Shown here: positions 33,823-46,046 of the stretch, piece after piece
Position numbering within the stretch: position 1 is the stretch's first letter
How the letters are laid out: each line of letters starts with the position of its first letter
Source of the DNA: Heterohyrax brucei
Lineage: Eukaryota; Chordata; Mammalia; Hyracoidea; Procaviidae
DNA: 64,000 nt
Direction of reading: 5' to 3'
NCBI GenBank assembly: GCA_028571685.1
Contig: CM053146.1
Coordinates: 27,191,431-27,255,430, forward strand
Made by a program: the position numbers and the translations under genes
The notes under the pieces: generated by a model
What the model was told of the DNA's origin: nothing
Seen by the model: only the letters and a program-made list of their open reading frames with translations
Databases searched by the model: none

Positions 33823-35635
33823 GAAAAACTCAATGTCATCAGTTAGAACAAGACCAGGAGCTGACTGCAGCACAGACCATCAAGTGCTCATATGCAAGTT
33901 CAACTGAAGCTGAAAACAATTAGAAAAAGCCCACAAAAACCAAGTACAACCTTAAGTATATCCACGTGAATTTAGAGACCACTTCAAGAACAGATTTGAC
34001 GCGCTGAAAGCTAATGACCAAAGACCAGATGAGTTGCGGAATGACATCAAAAGCATCATACATGAAGAAATCAAGACATCATGAAAAATACAGAAAAGAC
34101 CATATTCGATGTCAAAAGAGATTCTAAAATTTGCTTTTGAACACTGAGTAGCTAAAGCAGAAGGAAGAAATGATGAAGTAAAAGAATTGAATAGACGATT
34201 TCAAAGAGCAGCTTGAGAGGACAAAATGAAGTGTTATAATATGTGCAAAGAGCCTGAGATATAAAACCAAAAGGGAAGAACATGTTCTGCCTTTCTCAAG
34301 CTGAAACAGCTGAAGAGAAAATTTAAGCTTCAAGTTGCAACAGTGAAGAACTCTAAATGAAAAATATGAAAAAAACTCAGGAAGCGTGAAAAGAAGATGG
34401 AAGGAATACATATTGACAGAGAATTATCAGAAATTCAAGCTGGATTCAGAAGGGAATGTGGAACCAGGATATCATTGCTGATGGTAGATTGGTCTTGGCT
34501 AAAAGGCAGAGAACACCAGAAAGATGTTTATCTGTGTTTCATTAACTATGCAAAGACATTCCATGGTGTGGATTATAACAAACTATGGATAACATTGCAG
34601 AAAATAGGAATTCCAGAACACTTCATTGTGCTCATGAAGAATCTGTACATAGATCAAGAGGCAGTTGTGTGAACAGAACAAGGAGATACTCCATGGCTTT
34701 AAGTCAAGAAAGATGTGTGTCAGGGTAGTATCCTTTCACCACACCTTTTCAAACCGTATGCTGAGCAAATAATCTGAGAGGCTGGACTATATAAAGAAAA
34801 ATGAGGCATCAGGATAGGAGGAAGACATATTAAGAACCTGTGTTACACAGATACAGAAACTTTGCTTGCTGAAAGTGAAGAGAATTTAAAATACTTACTG
34901 AAGAAGACCAAAGACTACAGCCTTCGGCGTGGGTCATACCTCAGCATTAAAAAAACAGAAATCCTAACAACGGGACCAGTAAGCAACATCTTGATAAATG
35001 GAGAATGGATTGATTGAGATTGTCAAGGATCTTATGTCACTTGGTTCCACAATCAATGCCCATGGAAGCAGCAGCCAAGAAATCGAAAGATGCATTGCAA
35101 GGGGAAAAGCTGCTGCAAAGGATTTCTTCAAAGTATTGAAAAGCAAAGATGTCACCTTGAAGACTAATTCACCCCTGACTCAAGCCATGGTATTTTCAAT
35201 CACATAATATGCATGGGAAAGCTGGACAATGAATAAGGAAGATAGAAGAAGAACCGATGTTTTTGAATTTTGGTGTTGGAGAAGAATGTAGAACATACAT
35301 ACCATGGACTGCCAAAAAATCAAACAGATATGTTCTGGAAGAAGTGCAACCAGAGTGCTCCTTGGAATTAAAGATGGTGAAACTGCATCTTACACATTTT
35401 GGACATGTTGTCAGGAGGGATCAGTCCTTGGAGAAGAACATCATGCTTGGTAAAGTAGAGGGTCAGCCAAAGAGGAAGATCCTCAAGGAAATAGATTGAC
35501 AAAGTGGCTGCCACAATGAGTTTAAGCATAAAAATGATTGTGGTGGTGTCGCACAGGACTGGGCACTGTTTCGTTCTGTTTTTCATAGAGTCATTATGAG
35601 TCAGAATTGACTGGATTATACCTAACAGCAACACC
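33823..35635 (+). mobile_element. RTE LINE, 1.8 kb, defunct
   Basis: The longest RTE copy here. The end of the endonuclease domain ('gctgactgcagcacagacca', SADH-like) is followed by the linker, and an internal deletion at about 34410 joins the linker to the RT domain. RT pieces in plus frames read ELSEIQAGFRRECGTR, VYLCFINYAKTFHGVDYNKL (usual FIDYAKAFDC) and ITLQKIGIPEHFIVLMKNLY. The catalytic YADD region reads CYTDTETLLAESEEN, so it is not functional. The 3' end is 'ttatacctaacagcaacacc'. Confidence 0.92.
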
Positions 35636-36339
35636 ATGAGCATTTACAATTAGATTATATATGTGTACTCAAATCTTGCTTGGCTTGCATTAAAGTTACC
35701 TAGAAATAATCTTATTTCTATATTAACTAAAAAGAAGCATTTTAATTTGTCTTGTACAGATGCACATGGTACTCTATGTGTATCAAGCAAATGATGCCTA
35801 TCAGTGTTTCCAGTCAATTAATAATGTGCTCAAGGTATTTTACAAGTACTTTGGAAATAAGGTTGGTGCCTTTCATTTCTTTGAAATTGTTAAAGTGGAG
35901 AGTACTTCTACATTCAGGCATAGCTAGATTTTAAAAGAAAACTCATTTAGCATTTCCACTTACCTTTTTCATATGAATCATTTCAGTAAATTTCTAGGCC
36001 TTTAATGCTTTTGGCTTCAACTTTGGAAGAGCTGAAAAATGCATGTCATAAATAGGGGAAGGTTTTGAGTCATGAAAGCCAATTTTTGAGAACTCAGGTT
36101 TATCGTGTTTTATTTATTTATGGGGGGGCAGTCAATATTTTCTCACAAGTATTAGCATAAATGAAGGGAAATTTGGATCATGCGAATACCTACTTTTCAC
36201 ATGGGATTAGTCTATCAGTCCATTTGAATTGAAAATACATGTTGTTGTGTGGGAATGTATTCAAATTGTTTCTATATGTTGTTACGTGTGTTTGCTCATG
36301 TGAGTTTAATTTTGTCTGTGTATGTATGTCTGTGTCTGA
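35636..36339. other. intron, nothing recognised
   Basis: Unique-looking sequence with a (TG)-rich patch near 36310-36335, just before an AfroSINE head. Confidence 0.45.
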
Positions 36340-36780
36340 GAAACTCTAGGAGTACAGTGGTTAATGGCTTTGCTGCTAACGAAAAGGTCAGAGGTTCAAG
36401 CCCACAATCAACTAAGTGGGAGAAAGGCATGGAAGTTGGCTTCTATAACTTAGAGGCTTGAAAATTCTATGGGCACAATTTTAATCTGTCCTATATGGTT
36501 GCTGGAAACTGTGATGGCAGTGCAATCAAGTGCTACAGCTGGTAACCAAAAGGTTGGTAGTTCAAATCCACCACATACTCCTTGGATTTATAAAGTTGTC
36601 TTACCCTGTCCTGTAGGGTTGCTATGAGTTGAAATCAACTTAATGACAGGGGGTTTGGTACAGTGTCACTTTGGGTCAGAACTAAGACTTGATGGCAATG
36701 AGTTTGTTTTTTTGGTTTTTGATATAGGGTTGCTATGAGGCAGAATTAAATAGACAGCAAAGGGGAGTTTCTTCAGTTAT
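36340..36780 (+). repeat. nested AfroSINE cluster
   Basis: An older long-form copy begins at 'gaaactctaggagtacagtg'. It is interrupted near 36505 by a second copy ('gatggcagtgcaatcaagtg' to 'aatgacagggggtttggta') and resumes at 'gtcactttgggtcagaacta'. A further tail piece, 'gttgctatgaggcagaatta', follows. At least three SINE tails lie within 440 bp. Confidence 0.75.
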
Positions 36781-38133
36781 TTATTTTTTATGTATGTTTG
36801 AGGTTTTCTTCCACAGTTGTGTGTATTTCTTTGGCAATATGAAGAGAGTCACAACCTGATATACTTTTCTATAGTTTTATAGTCATAGGGTTTTATAAAG
36901 CATGTGGTGTAGAAACAAGGTCACGTTTTAAATATTATTTTTTAGACAAGCTTTCTTTACATTCAAAATGGTGTTCAGAAAACACCTTTAATGTTTTTTC
37001 TAGATCAGAAAATTTGCATCTGTGGGGTTGACAGACCATTTTGCATTAATAAATCTGATGTCCTTCCCCTACTAGTCTTCCTATCCCTTCCTATATTTTC
37101 GGTAGAATAGTGTTCACCGTGCCATGGCAATACCTCTCTTTCTTGTCTTGAAGAAATTTGATCCTATTTTCAAATTTGTTTTTCATTTAATAAATTGTAT
37201 GTTGTCTCTTTATGTTGATGCAAAGACCATATAATGACTATTCATAAGATTAGTGAAGAAAAAGAAAATCATTTATTAAACTCAAGTTGTTTATATTTCA
37301 GCAGGAAGCCAGAAAATGAAAAGTTATCAGTATACAGGTTGAAACAATGAACAGCATGGATATTAATGAGCCAGATATAAAACTTACAAATAGATTGTTA
37401 GTATTAGATACACAAAATTAACCTCGAGATAAACATCTTAGACAGCAGATGAAAGCATTGGAACAGAAGCAATAGAAAAGGGCCTCAGGGATATCCGCCA
37501 GACAGAAAATGCAATAAAATGCGAGAAAGCTCCAATCTCCTAATCATCTTTGCTGTCACAGTCTTTGTAAATTAATTCTCATCTTTTGGCCACTTTTCAT
37601 TTGGGACTATTTCTAACAGAACGAGTAAGAAAGTAAAAAGAGAAGAGGTTTTGGTGATTTCTACTTTCAGTTGTGGAAAATAACTATGTCGTAATAGAAC
37701 TAGAATTGCATCAGAGACATTTCTTTGCCTTTGGAGAGAAACAAAAACAAACAAAACAGCCACACACAAATTTCTCAGAGAGATAAATAAATAAATGAGT
37801 TCATTTTAGCAACAGATCAAGATGTGGAGAATCTATCCCCATTGTTTATGTGAATGTAACTGTTATATAAATCATGCAGAGTCCCTAAGTGAAGCAAAGG
37901 GTTAATATGCTGAGTCGGGAACCGAAATTTTAGAGATTCAAATCCACCCTGAAGTATCATGGAAGAACGGGTGGTGTTCTACTTATGAAAAAGCAGCAAG
38001 AGTTAGAATACAGTCATTTTCAATTAGTATTAGTTTAAATCCAATAAGTAACAGATGTGCTTTAGATATGATAATAGAAAACATTCTACGTGCTTGTTTA
38101 ATAAACATAGGAATATTGAATATTGTAACCCAA
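36781..38133. other. intron, mostly unassigned
   Basis: AT-rich intron. A degenerate AfroSINE-like stretch may lie at 37880-37990 ('aagggttaatatgctgagtc', 'gattcaaatccaccctgaag'). Nothing else that I can name. Confidence 0.45.
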
Positions 38134-38325
38134 TCAAACCCACTGCCATCTAAGTCAATTCTGCCTCACAGTGACTCTATAGTACAGAGTAGAACTGCAC
38201 CATAGAGTTTCCAAGGAGCTCCTGGCAGATTTCAACTGCTGTTTTGGTTAGCAGACACAGCACTTAACCACTACACCACCAGAGTTTCCAAGGAGTGTCT
38301 CAGATTAAAAAAAAAAAAAAAATAG
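38134..38325 (-). repeat. AfroSINE
   Basis: Minus-strand copy from 'caaacccactgccatctaag' to 'accactacaccaccagagtt', followed by a short A run at 38309-38323. Confidence 0.93.
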
Positions 38326-39240
38326 GACTAATCACGCATATTTTAATAAAGAAGCAGATCTCCAGATGATCTCTAATTTCTTCATTTTCTCATGAAAGTT
38401 GCAATTCAGCACCAGAATGATGTGAGTGTAATATTACTAAGGCATACAATACATGGGAGACATATGAGCAATTGCAAAACACTTACTGAATGGATTCTAA
38501 TTATATGCAAACTTTCTACCTGCATTTCATCTTAGGTGGGGCATCACAGCATGTTTAATAATGCACAGCAGTTGCACAGTATTCTTTTTTTAAAGAAATT
38601 CGAATCCTTTAGCTATACTCCATAAGTAAATTTATTCATTGGAAAATGGGACAGTAAACCATAGATTGATTTTGCTTCCAAAATCATTACTCCTTCCTCT
38701 GTGTTAGGTTCTTTGTTGACAACTGAGTGTTCAATTGTACAGGCTACAGAAGCATGGACTAAAACAGTGGTTTAATGGAGAAGGTTATATATAGATCAGG
38801 TTTATGATTTTGATAAAAATGGTTTCTGCTGGAAGAAGATGCCCTCCAGAAGGAAGCACAAATGCCCAGTTTGAAGGCTGAAAATGACTGACTGATTCCA
38901 GAGACAAACACTAGCTTAGAGTTAACTGGCATTGTTACTGATACTTATTCTTGTTGTTGTTTAGTTTAGAAATTCAGTAGTTTTAAGTGTTCTCCCCTAG
39001 TCTCATTTCTTTCAGAGAATGTTGCTTTTTAGTATATGATTTTGCACAGTGGCTGTTTCTCAGTAATTCATGGTGTTACAGCTGAAAACCTTGTTTTTCT
39101 GGTATAGTTTCTCATTATTATTGATATCCTTCAAGTCTTCCTTATGTTATCAATAGGTCCCATAGCCTTATAAGCCTGATGCAATGTTATCTGTGTACAA
39201 CGCATCAAGGGAAGAGGATTCAAACAGTGGGATTAAAAAA

Positions 39241-39243
<3 letters not shown>
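38326..39243. other. intron, nothing recognised
   Basis: Unique-looking AT-rich sequence. No exon or repeat assigned. Confidence 0.45.
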
Positions 39244-39285
<42 letters not shown>

Positions 39286-39294
39286 TGTGTGTGA
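39244..39294. repeat. (GT)n microsatellite
   Basis: About 50 bp of GT with one interruption ('gtctgtg'). Confidence 0.95.
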
Positions 39295-39648
39295 GATTCC
39301 CAAGGGGGAAAATGTCATATATTATAATCTTTATTTTAAACTTAAACTTTGAAGATTGTGCTAGCCTAATAATATAATTAATATTCTTACTTATCATAAT
39401 CTTTAAAAAGATAAATCATTAAAACATAAAAAGAAGAAATACTTAAATACAGGTATACTCCTACATAAGACCTAAAGACAAGGTAAATTAGGAAGACTTT
39501 CTTATTGAAATTATTCATAGAACATCTTTAAATATAGAGTACATTTAAATATCATTTAAAATGCAACATCAAATCACAAAGTATCCAAAAAAACACATGT
39601 ATAATATACTTATACACATGTATTCAGATTTATATTGACTATTAATAA

Positions 39649-39820
39649 ATATTGGAAACCCTGGTAGTGTAACAGTTAAGTGCTGTGGCTGCTAACCAAA
39701 TGGTCTGCAGTTTGAATCCACAAGGCACTCCTTGGAAACTCTATAAGGCAGTTCTACCCTATACTATAGGGTCTTTATGAGTTGCAACCAACTCAATGGC
39801 AGTGGGTTTGGGTTTTAGCT
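39649..39820 (+). repeat. AfroSINE with target-site duplication
   Basis: A full plus-strand copy, 'ggaaaccctggtagtgtaac' to 'ggcagtgggtttgggtttt'. 'tattaataa' flanks it at 39640-39648 and 39821-39829. Confidence 0.95.
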
Positions 39821-39829
39821 TATTAATAA

Positions 39830-41420
39830 CTATACACAATGCATATGGAATAATGTATATCTGAGAGATTTACAATGGAGGAGAAAAGGTTGTATAAATA
39901 TGTAAGTCATAGAAACACTTATATACAGCCATGCTTTGCTAAATTTTCAACGATATGTTCTGTGAAACAGGATGTTATGTGATTTGGATGTTGTGGTTGT
40001 GCAAGTAGTCAGATTACAAACAAATTCTGATTCTCAAGTCTGTCTTTAAGTTGAACTCGTATGTAAGTTGGAACAGTTATGAACGGTTCCTATCTAACAT
40101 CAGCCAGTTTCTTGTCTCTTCTTGTCTTAGTACGTAACATTTTATCTACCTTTTTATGCATAAAATCATTAAACACTTCCATATATATTAAAATATCTTT
40201 AATATGGTAATAATAATAATGTTTTGATGTGTGTCACATTTGTTATTATGAACCACTATAGCCAAGCACCGTCGAGTCAGATCCGACTCACGGCAACCCT
40301 AGGGGCCAGGGTAGAACTGACCATGTATGTACCTCAAATTTTGCATGTAATAGTCTCTATGAAGGTTGTGAACCATAGACGAATATGCTCTCAGACTGTC
40401 TGAACAGAGGTTACGTAGTGTATGACTGTTTATGAAAACATCTTCATAAAAACTAGGGTAAAGCAGAAAACTAACAATATCAAAAATTAGACTCAAGATA
40501 TATGGAGAATCCTGGGATAGACAGCTGTATAAGAAGGCATGGACCCGATATTGTTACAGATGGACTGATAGAAAGAAGCAAGGAAAGATTTAGGGAAGAA
40601 GTCTTACTGAATGACAAAGAATTCAGTGGGGCACAAAAAAAAAAAAAAAAGAGAACAGGGGAATAGAGTCAATACAAAGCATGTTGTATTCTGGGAAAGA
40701 GTAAAATTTGAGTCTCTACTGGGTAGACCTTTATCAAATGTTGTATCGATAAGTCAAGTATGAAAGAGCAGAAAATGAGAAGAAGTAAACTAAATTTCCC
40801 TGCTCAACTCTGCTTCTCTCCATGAAATTGGGAAAGACATTACTTCATCTTTAATAATTTATCTTTCTGGAATGAGTTCTATCAGGGTCTAGGCATATTA
40901 AGTCAACATGCATTTATTTATCAAAGAAATGGCTACATCTGCAGGATAACTCACAGAATTTGCAGTCTTACAATATTATAGAATCACAGGTCAATCAGTA
41001 AGTGTTCATAAGATTTTTGTATGCATGCTAGACGTTATCCAGATACACTTAACTGATCTGAAAAACTATTACAAACTTCAGGATGTCTGTACACTTTTCA
41101 TCTCCCATAGACATCAGCATAGATTTTTGCATATAAAAATAACATAGTACATGTTATTGTACTAAATTATATACATATGAATAGAAAATAAAAGTAAAAG
41201 ATAATAACTTTAAGTTATGCATGCTGGAATGCATATAAGTGGTATGGAAAAATATATGAGGTTGGATATAGATAACTGGAGCTTTAAGGACTCCCTCTCA
41301 TTTTAAGCAGCAGAATATGAGAAAGACAGTTAGGCATCTGGAAGAACTGAAGAAGGAGACCTGGTAAAGTAGATTATGATTCCATAAGGACCAGAGAAAA
41401 CCCAGGCTACTAGAGTACAC
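39830..41420. other. intron with a short AfroSINE tail fragment
   Basis: Mostly unassigned. At 40258-40320 a minus-strand AfroSINE tail reads 'agccaagcaccgtcgagtca' then 'gatccgactcacggcaaccc'. An A run lies at 40636-40651. Confidence 0.5.
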
Positions 41421-41423
41421 CTA

Positions 41424-41590
41424 GGAAACCCTGGTGGCATAGTGGTTAAGATCTACAGCTGCTATTGGAAAGGTGGACAGTTCAAATCTACCAAATGCTT
41501 CCTGGAAACTCTATAGAGTAGTTCTACCCTGTCCTATAGGGTCGCTATGAATAAACTTGATGGCAATGACTCTGTTTTTTTTTAGGTTTT
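41424..41590 (+). repeat. AfroSINE
   Basis: Plus-strand copy, 'ggaaaccctggtggcatagt' to 'gatggcaatgactctgtttt', with a T-rich tail. Confidence 0.94.
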
Positions 41591-42007
41591 GAGGTACATT
41601 AGTGGTGGCAATGTTCCTTACCTTTTCTATTACAGTTAAATGGTCTTTCCTTACTGATCCAACTGTACTTTCAATATCATGAAATTAGGTTTGGCTTTCA
41701 GAAAAGACAGCCACAAAGAATTCCTCACAGGGCCATGTATTCTGAAGCTTCACAATCAGACTTGGCAGAGAATGATTTCCAAACTGCTAGAGTCCACTAT
41801 CTTCAAGGGCAATCTTCTTTTCATTTATTCAGGTACCCGCTGCAGCCCATCTCCAACTCCTGCATTCACCATAAAATTTTCTATACATAAACTCATCTCC
41901 ATAGATAAAGAAATGGCTCTGATCATACCAGATACTCTGCACAAGACAGCCATAGGGAAGTGACAAAAAAAAAACAAACTACTAAATCATTCCTTACTGC
42001 CTACTAT
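41591..42007. other. intron, nothing recognised
   Basis: The longest open frame (41679-41963, plus) shows no domain and no splice logic for DPP10 (opposite strand). Treated as chance. Confidence 0.5.
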
Positions 42008-42132
42008 TTGTTGCCTTTCAGTCAATTCCAACTCACAGTGACTCTAGGACAATGTAGAATTACCCAGTAGTGTTTCCAAGGAGCACCTGGTAGATTCAAG
42101 CTGCTGACCTCTTGGTTAGCAGCTATAGCTTT
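42008..42132 (-). repeat. AfroSINE
   Basis: Minus-strand copy without its head: 'tcaattccaactcacagtga', 'tttccaaggagcacctggta', 'ctcttggttagcagctatag'. Confidence 0.88.
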
Positions 42133-42314
42133 CTTAGATCACTTAAATAATAGTCACTTTATCATTCTTCACTGTGTAATTGCTCATTTAGGGAAAAAAA
42201 ATTCAATGATTATTTTCCTTCTTTTTAACCTGAGGAGTCAAATATGTCTTAAAAATCTGATTTTTAAAAATACATATATATATTTTTATTTAATATGACT
42301 GAGTGAAAATGTAC

Positions 42315-42405
42315 ATTCCTGTGACATTATATTGAGTGAAAGTAGTCAGCAACAAAAGGACAAATATTGTATGAGACCTCTATGACAAGATCTCAAAAAT
42401 ACATT
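42315..42405 (+). mobile_element. L1 3' terminal fragment
   Basis: 'gacattatattgagtgaaag', 'agtcagcaacaaaaggacaa' and 'tattgtatgagacctctatg' are the last coding and early 3' UTR sequence of L1. Confidence 0.75.
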
Positions 42406-42964
42406 TTAATTTAAGGGGGAATACAGAAAAACTGCCTTGAAGTCATTTTGATCCATATACACTTGCAATCACATCTTAGGAATGATTTTGCATTTTATAA
42501 AAAATAGATCATTTTATAAATATAAAATTTAAAAAAAAGTCTGCATTCAATCTTTGCAGGTCACACTGTGAATTATTAACCATGAAAAAAATTCTCAGAA
42601 TTTATCTCTGAAAACCAATGGGTTGAGATAATGTAAATTAACATGTAATATAATTGGTAAAAAAAAAAAAAAATACCACTAATTCATTAATATCCACTTT
42701 CATTCCTTTCATCAACTAAAAATTAACACAGTAAATTCTATGGGCCTAGCTATACTCTTTTAACTAGTTTAGTACTGTGTGCTTATTACATAGTTTATGG
42801 ATGCTAAATTGCATATAAAATAATTATAGTAATAATTATAAATATTTAAAATTCATACTACTAATATAAATAAACATGATTACAGGTATATTTGTTAAAC
42901 CCTATGTGAAGATGCCTATGCTCCACCAAATATTATGATTTTATATATATGTTAAAACAAATAA
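42406..42964. other. intron, AT-rich, nothing recognised
   Basis: Very AT-rich intron with an A run at 42659-42673. Confidence 0.5.
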
Positions 42965-43116
42965 AAAATCCATTGCCTTTGAATTGATTCAACTCATAGT
43001 GTCCATAAAAGACAGAGTAGAAGTGCCCTTTGAGGATTTCAAGGGGTGGCTAGTGATTCAAAATGCCAACTTTTTCATTAGCAGGCAACGTCTTAAACAC
43101 TGTGCCACCAGAGCTC
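42965..43116 (-). repeat. AfroSINE, head next to (CA)n
   Basis: Minus-strand copy: 'gaattgattcaactcatagt', 'ttcattagcaggcaacgtct', 'cactgtgccaccagagc'. Its head border meets the (CA)n array at 43117-43150. Confidence 0.88.
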
Positions 43117-43150
43117 ACACACACACACATACACACACACACACACACAC
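43117..43150. repeat. (CA)n microsatellite
   Basis: CA run with one T interruption, adjoining the head of the AfroSINE. Confidence 0.93.
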
Positions 43151-44114
43151 GCTATTACTTAAATAATAAGTAAACAGAAGCTTTGAGAAACTGTGTACAA
43201 TGTATTCATTAAATCTTTGAGTGAAGCTGTGAACCCTGGCATACCTGACTTGAAATTCAACACCAGTTATTCTAGCATTCTGTCTCTATAAAAGACCTGG
43301 TTACCCTTTTCAACAAGAGAGTCTTTATAAATAATCATTCTGTCCTAGTTCTTACAGTCCTCTCCCTAAATTAAAAACCAACCACATCAAGGCATAAGTC
43401 TGATACTAAGATGAGCTACTTAGATTCTTTAGATCAAGGGTGTAGGTAAAATCCATAACTCTTGTCTCCCTTTTGCCTGATGTGTGACATTACTCAGAGG
43501 CCAGTGAAGATGCAAGTGTAATTACTGTTTATACATTCATCTGTACAAGTGTGTCATACTTCAAGGACAGTAAGTTCTATTATCTTCCATTCTGAAGGTC
43601 AGCACATTCTGAAAGATAGCTAGTATAGTTTCTTTCTTTGAGGACTCCTTATTTTTCATTGACTGAAGACAGTGATCTTTTTTTCTCAAAGGGAAGCATG
43701 ACTGAGAGACAAGGTGAGGCTGGAAATTTTTTTTCTTCCTTATCATCTCCTTTTAGTCCCTCAAATTTTGTCCTTAATAAATCACAACTACACTTCAAAC
43801 AGATACTGAACAAAACCAGGTGAAAGAGAAGAAACAAAAGAAAGAGACAAGAAAGAGCAAATAAAAACTTTCTAAGAAGCCACCAAGAACTTTCAGAGCC
43901 AACTGACAGTGAAGAGCAAAGGAAAAAGGTCTGAGCAGAGGAACTGAGGTGAAGGCACTAGAATTAGGAATGAGTACAGAAGAAAGGAAAAATATTATCA
44001 CACTATTTTTGTGTTGCCTTTTAATACATGAAGGTATAAAATTTTTCTGTACGTTAACATACACAAAATCAATGCTGTCTACACAAAGACTAAATTATAC
44101 CCATAATAATTGTA
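43151..44114. other. intron, nothing recognised
   Basis: No exon or nameable repeat. The overlapping open frames at 43561-44064 on both strands show no domain. Confidence 0.45.
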
Positions 44115-44915
44115 AGAATCATATGTGCTAGGCACCATACAAAGCATTTTTGTTGTATTTCATATAATTTATAACACAGTTTTAAAACACAGGTTGTATT
44201 GGAATGCATATTTTATATTCAGAGAAACTAAGACTTTTAACAGATTAAGTAACTTGCTTGCAGACTGCCATGGATTGGATTGTCTCTCCCCAAACATATG
44301 TGTATCCCTGTACTTTGACAGCACTTGGCTTGGCTGGTACTTCGGCCATGATTCCCAATATTTTATGATTGTCCTCTATTTTGTGATTCTCCTATGCTGT
44401 ATGTCAAAGGATTAGGTTGGGGCTATAAATCCCTTCATAGGATGATGTTCCTACTCCATTGTAAATGGAGTTTCCCTGGAGTATGCCTTGTACCACTCTT
44501 AATCCTTTCATCCTACAAGAGGTAAAACAAAAGGGAAGCAAGCAGAGAACTGAGAATCTCACACCCTTAAGAAAGCAGCACCAGGGAGAAGAGCATGACC
44601 TTCAGACCTGAGGTTCCTGTGCCAAGATGCTCCCTGGACAAAAACTGATGCAATACTGGACTTTCCTCCAGAGCTGATATGGGGGAAAGCCTTCCCCTGG
44701 AGTGGGTTTGGATTGGGATTAGGATTGTAGCCTACTGGACTGCGTGAGAATAAATTGTCCTTTGTTAAAGCCGTCCATTCTGTGGTATTTCTGTTAAGAG
44801 CAGCACTAGCTAACTAGAACAAGGACACAGAATGAATAAGTGGCAAAATCAGTATTTGAAGCCAGACAGTATGATTCCACAGACTGAACACTTAACCACT
44901 ACATTCAGTAATCAT
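44115..44915 (-). repeat. MIR, split by a solo LTR
   Basis: Minus-strand MIR: 'ttcagagaaactaagacttt' and 'agattaagtaacttgcttgc' before the LTR, 'aatgaataagtggcaaaatc' and 'actgaacacttaaccactac' after it. These are the reversed 'cctcagtttcc / aagttacttaacct / ccactta' blocks. Confidence 0.65.
44269..44822 (+). mobile_element. solo LTR, ERVL-MaLR-like
   Basis: An LTR fossil of about 550 bp inserted in a MIR. It begins near 'tggattggattgtctctccc', has 'gagaataaattgtcctttgt' late, and ends near 'gcagcactagctaactagaa'. Same subfamily as 3908-4425 and 55589-56088. No internal region. Confidence 0.65.
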
Positions 44916-44929
44916 AAACCACAACAGCA

Positions 44930-45062
44930 ACAAAAATCCCAGTGCTATCAAGTAAAAAGAGTAGAACTGTCCTGTAGAGTTTCCAAAGGACAGTTGGTGA
45001 ATTAAAACTGCTGACCTTTTGGTTAGCAGTGGAGCCCTTAACTACTGCATTACCAAGGCTCC
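44930..45062 (-). repeat. AfroSINE, shortened
   Basis: Minus-strand copy: 'ccagtgctatcaagtaaaaa', 'gtagaactgtcctgtagagt', 'ctgaccttttggttagcagt', 'cattaccaaggctcc'. Part of the tail is missing. Confidence 0.85.
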
Positions 45063-45770
45063 AGCAATCATAATAAGAAATGCTTTTTCATGTTTCCTAT
45101 GGATACACTTCTAGACAACTTTAAGCACTGTCATCATATATTTGATGGGTTCTCAATAAGGATAATAACTAGTGAAAACAAAAAAATAAAGCTTAACTCA
45201 TTGCTGTTGAGTAGATTTTGAGCCAGTTATCCTACAGATAAAATGCTAATTCAACAACAAGCAGTAAAACATAAGAGGTTAGTGGCCTCTGAGACTAATG
45301 CTACAAGGTTACAGTAGTGTTTTACAGAAAGTGTGAATAATTGGAACTCCAAAGTCGATTTTTAGTGAGCTTTTCTCTGTATTAATTCAGAAAGAAAAAT
45401 AGATAAGAATAGCATAAATTCCACCCACTGTTTCAACACTGGATGTAACTGTTTCCCCAATGTTTCATAAATACTGATGAAGAGCATAAGGACTGATTGC
45501 TAAGCAGATATTCATAAACCTAATTCTGTGGTATCACTATCCTCAGTAAAAGCATGAAATTCTACTTGGGAGGCAAGAAGCAGGACATGTTACGCAGCTC
45601 TCCATACAATTTTAGTGATGGTGTCCTTGAAGAATACGTGCAATGACAGCACCCAGATAAAATGAACAAATTGGACTTCTGTAGTTTTTTTTTTTAATTC
45701 AAAATGCCATCACATTAAGAAAGAAATAATAAAACTTTTAGATTCCTTTATTGCAAAAATAAATACTTAC
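45063..45770. other. intron, nothing recognised
   Basis: Sequence at the 5' side (gene sense) of the 24.9-kb intron. It includes the donor of exon 45771-45840 at its upper end. No repeat assigned. Confidence 0.5.
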
Positions 45771-45840
45771 ATTATTAAAAGAACAGCATACTGGTTTCGG
45801 TCCGTAAAATCTTTAGGAAGAGACAACTGTAAAGGAAGTT
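45771..45840 (-). CDS. DPP10: DPP10 exon: LPLQLSLPKDFTDRNQYAVLLI
   Basis: A 70-nt exon with acceptor 'tctttaaaag' and donor 'gtaagtattt'. It completes a glutamate, then encodes LPLQLSLPKDFTDRNQ and YAVLLI, leaving AT for the methionine codon finished by the next exon. This is the entry to the alpha/beta-hydrolase domain (DPP4: [20 protein letters not shown]). Human, as I recall it, has DFMDRNQYALLLIM, so M-to-T and L-to-V are the changes. The intron on its 5' side is only 107 bp; the one on its 3' side is about 24.9 kb. Confidence 0.95.
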
Positions 45841-45947
45841 CTTTTAAAGAAAGAGCAAAATATTAAAGATGGAAAATTATTTAGGTTTAAAACTATAACA
45901 TGCACAGAAAGCTGGTTTTGAAAAGCATAGCATGCCCCAAACTTTAC

Positions 45948-46046
45948 CATAGTCATCAATATGAAGCATCTTAATTTCTGGTTTTACTATCTTCTTCTTC
46001 AGGATAGCCTCCTTCAGCCTAAAATTGCTTTCCAACATAAAATATT
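45948..46046 (-). CDS. DPP10: DPP10 exon: YFMLESNFRLKEAILKKK...
   Basis: A 99-nt exon with acceptor 'gtgtttatag' and donor 'gtaaagtttg'. It completes a lysine, then encodes YFMLESNFRLKEAILKKK, IVKPEIKMLHIDDY and the first base of a glutamate codon. It covers the final strands and linker of the beta-propeller before the hydrolase domain. Human, as I recall it, has YFILESNSMLKEAILKKKIGKPEIKILHIDDYE. Separated from the following exon by a 107-bp intron (45841-45947). Confidence 0.95.

Noticed and set aside
37880-37990. Further AfroSINE copy
   Set aside because: Only scattered words agree; left as a possibility within the intron note, not called.
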